Shown: positions 4,760 to 9,808 of the stretch, piece after piece
How positions within the stretch are numbered: the first letter of the stretch is position 1
How the letters are laid out: every line of letters begins with the position of its first letter
Assembly (NCBI GenBank): GCA_964354135.1
Contig: CAYGZA010000259.1
Coordinates: 1-9,808 of the forward strand
Source: CAYGZA01 sp964354135
GTDB taxonomy: Bacteria > Planctomycetota > Planctomycetia > Pirellulales > Thermoguttaceae
Length of the DNA stretch: 9,808 nt
Reading direction: 5' to 3'
Notes under the pieces: model-generated
Seen by the model: the letters and a program-made list of their open reading frames with translations, nothing else
The model's database searches: none
Told to the model about the DNA's origin: nothing
Translations under genes and position numbers: made by a program

Positions 4760-6592
4760 TCATTCCGGCGGGATGCCGTCGAGCGGCGTGCCCGCCGGGG
4801 AGACGCCGTGGCGCGCAATCTCCCCGCGGAGTTCCTTGCCCAGGTGACTGTGACGCCGGCCGTAGAAGACGTAGATCAAGAGGCCGACCGCCAGCCAGAC
4901 GCCCAGTCGCACCCAGTTCTGCCAGCCCAAGGAAATCATCAGCGCTAGGCAGAAGATGATCCCCAGCGGGGCGACCAGCCACATCATCGGGGCGCGGAAC
5001 GGACGCTCGGCCTGCGGGTTGATCCGCCGCATCAGCCACACGGAGGCGCAGACCACCACAAAGGCGAACAGCGTGCCGATGTTCACCATGTGGCTCAGCG
5101 CTACCAGAGGGAAGAGCGAGGCCGTCACGGCGCAAACCAGCCCCGTGAGAATCGTCGCCTTGTGCGGCGTGCGGAATCGCGGGTGGACCGCTCCGAAGAA
5201 GCTCGGAGGCAACAGCCCGTCGCGGGACATTGCCAGCAAGACCCGCGGCTGGCTGAGGAGCATTACCAAGAGCACACTGGTGATACCGGTCAAAGCGCCG
5301 ATGGTGACGATCACCACGGCGATCTCCATTTGGCTCTGTTGAAACGCGTCCGCTATCGGCGCGTCCAATGCGATCTTCGAATACGGAACCATGCCGGTCA
5401 CGACCGCGGCCACGGCGATGTACAACACCGTGCAGATCGCCAGCGAGCTGATGATCCCGATGGGGACGTCCCGCTTGGGGTTGCGGGCCTCTTCGGCATG
5501 GGTCGAAACCGAATCGAAACCGATGTAGGCGAAGAAGATCACGGAAGCGCCGCCCAGCACCCCCGACCACCCGTAGGGAAGGAACGGCGTCCAGTTCCCC
5601 ACCTTGATCTTGCCGATGCCCGCGACGATCACGAACAGCACCGCGGCGATCTTGATGATCACCATGGTCGCATTGAAGCGGGCGCTCTCGCGAATCCCGA
5701 TGACGAGGATCGTCGTGACGACCAACACGATCGCGACCGCCACGATGTTGCAGGTGAGATGAACGCCTGCGATCACCAGCGGTGTTGTCTGGTAGGCCTC
5801 GTAGCCGCCCTTGTTGTCGTCGCGGACGTGGCCGAGCTTCTCGGCCGGCGGGGTAGGCGGCTCGTATTGGAGCTGTTTCTGCATCAATTCCCGCACGCGC
5901 TCGACCGACGCCTCCGCTCCGGAACCATGGAGTGCCTCGACAGCCTTCAGCGAATCCTGCGCGAACGCTACTCGCACGTTCGCCACCCGATCCTGATCCA
6001 CCGGCAACTGAATTCGCGGATCGGTAGGGGCAGCATCGAGCTTCTGGGCGTCGGCAGAAGCCACCACGAGCGTCTGGGCCGTCTGGTAGTCGACGTTCTG
6101 CGCGGCCGCGGTGAACGGGTCCGTCGTCAGCCAGAGCGGAATCGTCACGAGGGCTTGCCCGGCCTTGGTCTTGAACAGGTCGAGGAACTTCAAGAAGTAG
6201 TGCGACCACCCGTTGGCCACCGTCGCCGAGGCCATCGCGTACTCCAACACGAGGTCCCAGCCGATGATCCACGCCACCAGCTCGCCCAGCGAGATATAGG
6301 CATAGGTATAGGCGCTGCCGGCAATCGGGGCCATCGAGGCGAATTCGGCGTAACAGAGGGCGGCGAAAGCGCACGCCAAACCGGCCACCACAAAGGAGAG
6401 GATCAGCCCGGGACCGGCCTCCTGGCGGGCAGCCACGCCGGTGAGCACGAAGATCCCGGTGCCGATGATCGCCCCGATCCCCAGCGAGGAGAGGGTCACC
6501 GGTCCCAACACCCGCCGCAGCCGGTGCTCCCCGGCCATTTCCTCCAACAAGACTTCCAGGGATTTCTTGGCGAAAAGCTGCTTGCCCAGCAT
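4760..6592 (-). CDS. APC-family amino acid permease, cationic amino acid transporter type, with large loop insertion
   Basis: The 610-residue inner-membrane protein begins with a short cytoplasmic tail and TM1 containing GIGAIIGTGIFVLTG (38-52), the APC substrate-site motif. TM2 and TM3 follow (about 63-136). TM4 and TM5 lie around 272-327, separated by RESARFN (301-307), and GFDSVSTHAEEARNPKRDVP (358-377) is the CAT/YfnA-type signature. About twelve membrane segments can be counted, ending near residue 579. Usual bacterial relatives have 460-480 residues; the extra length is mostly a hydrophilic region of about 120 residues (150-270) in the TM3-TM4 loop, which should face away from the cytoplasm. 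Likely function is amino acid uptake or exchange; substrate is not determinable. ATG 6592 lacks a strong ribosome binding site. A promoter-like element lies upstream at 6661-6689. Confidence 0.9.
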   Translation of the reverse strand: MLGKQLFAKKSLEVLLEEMAGEHRLRRVLGPVTLSSLGIGAIIGTGIFVLTGVAARQEAGPGLILSFVVAGLACAFAALCYAEFASMAPIAGSAYTYAYISLGELVAWIIGWDLVLEYAMASATVANGWSHYFLKFLDLFKTKAGQALVTIPLWLTTDPFTAAAQNVDYQTAQTLVVASADAQKLDAAPTDPRIQLPVDQDRVANVRVAFAQDSLKAVEALHGSGAEASVERVRELMQKQLQYEPPTPPAEKLGHVRDDNKGGYEAYQTTPLVIAGVHLTCNIVAVAIVLVVTTILVIGIRESARFNATMVIIKIAAVLFVIVAGIGKIKVGNWTPFLPYGWSGVLGGASVIFFAYIGFDSVSTHAEEARNPKRDVPIGIISSLAICTVLYIAVAAVVTGMVPYSKIALDAPIADAFQQSQMEIAVVIVTIGALTGITSVLLVMLLSQPRVLLAMSRDGLLPPSFFGAVHPRFRTPHKATILTGLVCAVTASLFPLVALSHMVNIGTLFAFVVVCASVWLMRRINPQAERPFRAPMMWLVAPLGIIFCLALMISLGWQNWVRLGVWLAVGLLIYVFYGRRHSHLGKELRGEIARHGVSPAGTPLDGIPPE

Positions 6593-6660
6593 AGGTTGCC
6601 GTTTCGTCCAGGTCCGTTGAGGCGGTCCAATCGAGGAGCACGACTGGAAAACGTCCCTAG

Positions 6661-6689
6661 ACGGTACCTCTGCGGCGGCATCCTGTCAA
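6661..6689 (-). promoter_or_regulatory. Sigma70-like promoter candidate for the amino acid permease
   Basis: The - strand has a perfect TTGACA (complement of 6684-6689), exactly 17 bases, then TACCGT (complement of 6661-6666), which keeps the key T, A and final T of a -10 box. Transcription would start near 6654, giving a leader of about 60 bases before ATG 6592. The -35 lies inside the last unit of a 16-base tandem repeat. The weak -10 limits confidence. Confidence 0.45.
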
Positions 6690-6746
6690 GGAATCGCGAT
6701 GTCAAGGAAGCGCGCTGTCAAGGAAGCGCGGTCCAGGAACGCGCGC
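6684..6746. repeat. 16-base tandem repeat carrying TTGACA boxes
   Basis: Three near-identical 16-base units follow one another: TGTCAAGGAATCGCGA (6684-6699), TGTCAAGGAAGCGCGC (6700-6715) and TGTCAAGGAAGCGCGG (6716-6731). A degenerate fourth, TCCAGGAACGCGCGC, covers 6732-6746. On the - strand each of the first three reads TTCCTTGACA, a perfect -35 hexamer. It sits between the DUF1598-like gene and the permease gene. It may be a simple tandem duplication or an operator array. Confidence 0.8.
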
Positions 6747-6750
6747 GGAA

Positions 6751-6780
6751 ACGGCCGGGTCAGCGGCGTGACCCGGCCGT
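6751..6780 (-). terminator. GC-rich hairpin after the DUF1598-like gene
   Basis: ACGGCCGGGTCA (6751-6762) pairs perfectly with TGACCCGGCCGT (6769-6780) around a 6-base loop. It begins 34 bases past the TAG of the - strand gene. Read on that strand the stem runs into a short T stretch (GTTTCC), which gives a weak intrinsic-terminator pattern. It would shield the permease promoter from read-through. Confidence 0.6.
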
Positions 6781-6814
6781 GGTGAGTTCTGAGGCAATGG
6801 ATCGGCAGGTTCGG

Positions 6815-8191
6815 CTAGTCCCACCACCAACTCGTCCGCTCCTTGGCGGCCGACTGCTTGTGGACGGCCGTCACCGTCTCGTCGGTTTGTGCCTTCTCGA
6901 CGACTGCCCAGGGATTGATCTGCACGCCGCCGGCGGCGATCAACCATCCCCTTCGACCCTTGAAGGCGTTGGCCTGAGTGGCCACGTGCTTCGGCGCCGG
7001 TAGCTTGGCCGTCTCCAACCCACCCCCGCCTGTCAGGAGAGGCAAGCGGTTGCCGGCCTTCTCGGTCAGTCTTTCCTTGGCGATCAAGGCGGCCACGACC
7101 GCCAGGTCCATGCAGTTCCGCAGCTCGCCGAACACCGGATCGGCTGCGGCAAGCTCCTCATAGCGCTCGCTGAACATGTCGGCCCACCGCTGGGCGATCG
7201 GGTCCACCTTCCCGGTCGTCCGAGCGATCCCATGGGTGTCGAAGAACGTGTTCTCCGTCATGGCCTTGACTCTGCCGCCCCGCAACTCCCAGGCAAGCCC
7301 TTCGGCGTCTCGGCCGAGCGGATCGTAGACCGGCTCGATCCACCACCGCGGCATGGCGCTGGATGTGCCGCGGCCTGTCGCCGCCATGTCGAAATAGCTC
7401 GGCAGGCCCGGGACCGGCGACCGCTCAAGGGCCAAAGAGACCCGCTTCATCCGGTAGTCGGCGGCGACCATCACGCGGGCGAAGTGACTGGTGTCGGGAA
7501 CGCCGTCCACGGTGATCGTCTGGGGTCCGAGGTACTGCTCCATGCCTGCCGCCGCGGTCCGGGGATCGGTGGCAAGCCGGTTTGCCATGCTCTTCCATCG
7601 CTGCGTGCCTTCAGGCGTCGGGTCGATGGAGCAGCTCATCGGGGTTCGGACGGGAGCCAAGGCCGCTCGGAGAGCCGTCGCAAGATCGTCCAGGAGCATC
7701 ACCGGCCGGCCGCTGGTTGCGCCGACGATGTTCCCGCGGCCGTGCACCTTCCAGCCCTCTGCCCGCCCGACGATAACGATGTCCTTCTCCTTGGGATAGA
7801 GGAGCAAGTAACGGATCTCCTGCAAACCGGCCAGGCACTGCACCTCGATTGGAATCGGCTTGCCGCCGTCAAGGCATTTCTGGATCTCGGCCTCGAGCCC
7901 CCCCAGGGAGACCTTGCGCAGTCCGGCGGTGCGGTTCATCGCGTCGGGGACGGCCCGGAGGGCGTCGGCACGCAGCTTGTGCGATTCGGCCAGGGCATTG
8001 CGGTCCGCACTCGTTAAGAGGCCTTCGGCGTTGATCATCACGCCGCCGACCGACCGCCCCGTGAAAACACCGAGGCCTTGGTTGTTCTGGGCATAGGCTG
8101 CGGAACTCCCCACGCAGACTGCCGCCAAAACGGCTAGCATCTGGACAATCCGAACGGCACGACGGCTGACGATCCGATCACCGATCAGCAT
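6815..8191 (-). CDS. Secreted hypothetical protein, DUF1598-like
   Basis: The chosen start, ATG 8191, has GAGGAG seven bases upstream and gives 458 residues. Residues 1-34 form a Sec-type signal peptide: positive SRRAVR, hydrophobic MLAVLAAVCVG, cleavage after AYA before QNN. The mature part starts with GRSVGGVMINAEGLL (45-59) and has KDIVIVGRAEGWKV, where a beta strand precedes GWKV, then DLATAL and TPMSCSIDPTPEG. It contains no metal-binding or protease motif I recognise. From memory it resembles the planctomycete-restricted family DUF1598, of unknown function; this could not be checked. It ends in a run of three Trp and an Asp. Upstream ATGs at 8206 and 8317 lack ribosome binding sites. 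It is divergent from the FHA regulator and separated from the permease by a hairpin, so it is probably monocistronic. Confidence 0.75.
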   Translation of the reverse strand: MLIGDRIVSRRAVRIVQMLAVLAAVCVGSSAAYAQNNQGLGVFTGRSVGGVMINAEGLLTSADRNALAESHKLRADALRAVPDAMNRTAGLRKVSLGGLEAEIQKCLDGGKPIPIEVQCLAGLQEIRYLLLYPKEKDIVIVGRAEGWKVHGRGNIVGATSGRPVMLLDDLATALRAALAPVRTPMSCSIDPTPEGTQRWKSMANRLATDPRTAAAGMEQYLGPQTITVDGVPDTSHFARVMVAADYRMKRVSLALERSPVPGLPSYFDMAATGRGTSSAMPRWWIEPVYDPLGRDAEGLAWELRGGRVKAMTENTFFDTHGIARTTGKVDPIAQRWADMFSERYEELAAADPVFGELRNCMDLAVVAALIAKERLTEKAGNRLPLLTGGGGLETAKLPAPKHVATQANAFKGRRGWLIAAGGVQINPWAVVEKAQTDETVTAVHKQSAAKERTSWWWD

Positions 8192-8585
8192 AATGGTTCT
8201 CCTCATGACGCGGGCGGGGGGACTCAGCGCTCCTTCCCCAAGGGCCTCTCCGGTTTCCGAGCGGCCGCGAGGGCGGCCTGGAAAAGCGCCGGCTCGATGG
8301 GTAGCGCCATAGCGCATCCCGACTCATCCACTCTAATGTATACAGGCTAATCCGGCTGCGAGGGATTTGCAAGCGAATACCACGCGTGCCTCCGTCGGGT
8401 GGATCCGGTTCCTATCCATAGGATGCTGCGCCCGGGGAATCGGGGAAGCAACTCCTTGCCGAAAACCCCCCTTCGCGGATAATCTAATAGTAGAAGTGTC
8501 TCCAATCGGAGCAGTCTTTAGACGGGATTGGGGCCCCTCGCAATAGCCCTTCGTTGACCCAGCACCTCGGATTGAGGCTTCGGCC
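8192..8585. other. 394-base divergent intergenic region
   Basis: This gap separates the start of the secreted DUF1598-like gene (leftward) from the start of the FHA regulator (rightward), and should contain both promoters. A fair sigma70-like element for the regulator lies at 8456-8483. For the leftward gene only an AT-rich TGTATACA (8337-8344) is visible, with no -35 partner at normal spacing. A small inverted repeat, TCCTAT-CC-ATAGGA, is at 8410-8423. Small ORFs here have no family-like sequence, and no RNA gene was recognised. Confidence 0.6.
8456..8483 (+). promoter_or_regulatory. Sigma70-like promoter candidate for the FHA regulator
   Basis: TTGCCG (8456-8461) is followed after 16 bases by GATAAT (8478-8483), matching four and five of six consensus bases. 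Transcription would begin near 8490, leaving a leader of about 95 bases before GTG 8586. The surrounding sequence is locally AT-rich for this GC-rich window. Confidence 0.4.
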
Positions 8586-9808
8586 GTGGCGGAGCTTGCC
8601 TATCTGGTCATTCGCGAAGGCTCGAAATGGACCGACGTGTTCCGGCTCGTGCCCGGCCAGGCCGTAACCGTCGGCAGGGCGCCCACCAACCAGATCGTGA
8701 TCAAGGACGAGCGCTGCAGCCGCAACCACGCTGAGCTGTTCCTCACCGACGACGAGTGGACCCTCCGCGACCTCGATAGCCGCAACGGCACCTTGGTCGG
8801 CGATCAACTGATCAAAGGGGATCGCGTTCTCCAGCCCGGGGACGTGATCCGCATCGGCCGCTGCCACCTTGTGTTCGTTCACAGCCTCACTCAGGCGTTT
8901 TCCGACGCGAGCTCGCTCTTGCGGCGGGCGGAAACGCAGGGCGGCCAAACCTCCGTGGACTCGCCGCTGGACGTCGCCGATTCCAGCGTCCTCGGGAACG
9001 TCGAGCCGACGACGATCATGCACCGACGCGGCCAAACGCGGTTCCTCGAGTCGACGGCGGAAGAAGGGTCCGGAGCGTCCAGGCTGGGCGCGGCGGCAAC
9101 GAAGCTCTGCCGGTTGGCCTTCGAGTTGGCCAAGACGCCCGACGTGGGCAAGATGGGGGAGCTGGCCCTGGCGGGACTGGTCGAAGAAACCCAGGTCGAC
9201 GCCGGGGCCCTTCTGCTCTTGCCCCGCGATTTTCCTGGCCCGCCGTCGGCCACCGACCTGGAAGTGGTCGCCAGCCGCACGGCCTCCGAGCGACGCTACC
9301 AGCGGGTCCCCAACTTTCTGGCCAACACGGTCTTGCGCGAGGAGGAGGCGGTCCTGGCCAGGAACGTCCTCGGGGACAGCTCGGTTGGCAGTAGGGACAG
9401 CAAGGGCGAGATCCCGGCCACCAGCGTGATCTGCGCCCCGATCCGCCGCGGCCGGCGGGTCTTGGGCCTGATCCATCTCTACTCCACCAACCCGGACCGG
9501 ATTCCCGACCCCCAGGACCTGGAGTTCACTCTGGCGGTGGCCGACACCGTGGCGGTGGCCCTCTCGAACATCAACCGCCAGCAGGAGTTGACGGAGCACC
9601 TCACCCAGATCCGCAACGAGAACGTGGAGCTTCGCGAGCGGCTGGGCGTGCAGAGCGAGATCGTCGGCCGCAGCCTGGTGATTCGGCAGATTACCGAAGA
9701 GATCGCCCGGGCCGCGGCCAGCAAGGCCACGCTTCTGATCCGCGGCGAGAGCGGCGTGGGCAAGGAGCTGGTCGCCCGCGCCGTCCACTACTCCAGCCCG
9801 CGGAGGAA
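8586..9808 (+). CDS. Sigma54-dependent transcriptional activator with FHA and GAF domains (3' partial)
   Basis: The frame is open from GTG 8586 to the right edge, 407 codons. GTG is the only start codon after the upstream in-frame stop (8544-8546), and GAGG at 8574-8577 sits eight bases ahead of it. Residues 1-100 are an FHA domain: VTVGRAPTNQIV (27-38), CSRNHAEL (44-51), DLDSRNGT (62-69), with the phosphothreonine-binding GR, SRxxH and SRNG residues intact. After a linker, about 165-330 looks like a GAF sensor domain. A coiled signalling helix (about 333-357) leads into the AAA+ domain from IVGRSLVIRQ (359), with Walker A GESGVGKE (387-394). Such proteins open sigma54 promoters; the GAFTGA loop and Fis-type DNA-binding end would lie beyond the window. 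FHA input suggests control by Ser/Thr kinases rather than a receiver domain. Target genes are unknown. Confidence 0.9.
   Translation, partial: MAELAYLVIREGSKWTDVFRLVPGQAVTVGRAPTNQIVIKDERCSRNHAELFLTDDEWTLRDLDSRNGTLVGDQLIKGDRVLQPGDVIRIGRCHLVFVHSLTQAFSDASSLLRRAETQGGQTSVDSPLDVADSSVLGNVEPTTIMHRRGQTRFLESTAEEGSGASRLGAAATKLCRLAFELAKTPDVGKMGELALAGLVEETQVDAGALLLLPRDFPGPPSATDLEVVASRTASERRYQRVPNFLANTVLREEEAVLARNVLGDSSVGSRDSKGEIPATSVICAPIRRGRRVLGLIHLYSTNPDRIPDPQDLEFTLAVADTVAVALSNINRQQELTEHLTQIRNENVELRERLGVQSEIVGRSLVIRQITEEIARAAASKATLLIRGESGVGKELVARAVHYSSPRR

Noticed and set aside
4575..6641. 688-residue open frame on the - strand overlapping the permease in another frame
   Set aside because: Its product is an Arg/Gly/Asp-rich string without domains, typical of shadow frames in GC-rich DNA, whereas the overlapping frame is a clear APC transporter.
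6684..6746. CRISPR array
   Set aside because: The units are directly adjacent 16-mers without unique spacers and no cas gene is present, so this is a tandem repeat.
5090..7003. 637-residue open frame on the + strand antisense to the permease
   Set aside because: Composition is Arg/His/Asp-rich with no motif; it also runs across the tandem repeat and hairpin after the DUF1598-like gene.
8192..8317. N-terminal extension of the DUF1598-like protein by 42 residues
   Set aside because: It would bury the signal peptide and lacks a ribosome binding site, whereas ATG 8191 has GAGGAG at seven bases.
8484..9788. 434-residue open frame on the - strand opposite the FHA regulator
   Set aside because: It mirrors a frame with clear FHA, GAF and Walker A motifs; its own product has no family-like sequence. 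The true gene lacks a stop in the window because it runs off the edge.

Overview
The window is a GC-rich, gene-dense stretch of bacterial chromosome. I infer a planctomycete, probably close to the Pirellulales. The grounds are: a secreted protein resembling the planctomycete DUF1598 family, a Tat-exported aldo/keto reductase-like protein, an FHA-GAF-sigma54 activator, many GTG/ATG starts without Shine-Dalgarno sites, and short palindromic repeats scattered between genes. No rRNA, tRNA, CRISPR array, transposase or phage gene was seen.

Left part (1-2279, + strand): the 3' part of a SUF iron-sulphur assembly operon. It holds the end of sufB, a complete sufD, a small Rieske-type [2Fe-2S] ferredoxin and a DUF59/SufT-like protein. 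SufB and SufD form the scaffold, the SufT-like protein probably helps maturation or transfer, and the ferredoxin is a plausible electron carrier. No cysteine desulfurase (SufS) or SufU follows. A 47-base hairpin separates sufB from sufD, and a low-complexity repeat forms the junction between the ferredoxin and the DUF59 gene.

Middle (2421-6592, - strand): three genes read leftwards, in transcription order a cationic-amino-acid-type APC transporter, a Tat-exported aldo/keto reductase homologue that seems to have lost three of its four catalytic residues, and a PilT-type ATPase whose ATG overlaps the reductase stop codon (ATGA). The 33-base tandem-palindrome repeat occurs twice, once between the convergent sufT and pilT genes and once between the transporter and reductase genes. 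A 16-base tandem repeat upstream of the transporter carries perfect TTGACA boxes, one of them correctly spaced from a possible -10 element.

Right part (6751-9808): a secreted DUF1598-like protein on the - strand, with a strong hairpin after its stop. Divergent from it is the 5' part of a sigma54-dependent regulator (FHA, GAF, start of AAA+), which runs off the right edge and therefore has no stop codon here. The 394-base gap between them should hold both promoters.

The most interesting items are the remodelled Cys/His-rich active site of the exported reductase homologue and its translational coupling to a PilT ATPase, the roughly 120-residue extracytoplasmic insertion in the transporter, and the interspersed palindromes and promoter-bearing tandem repeat.
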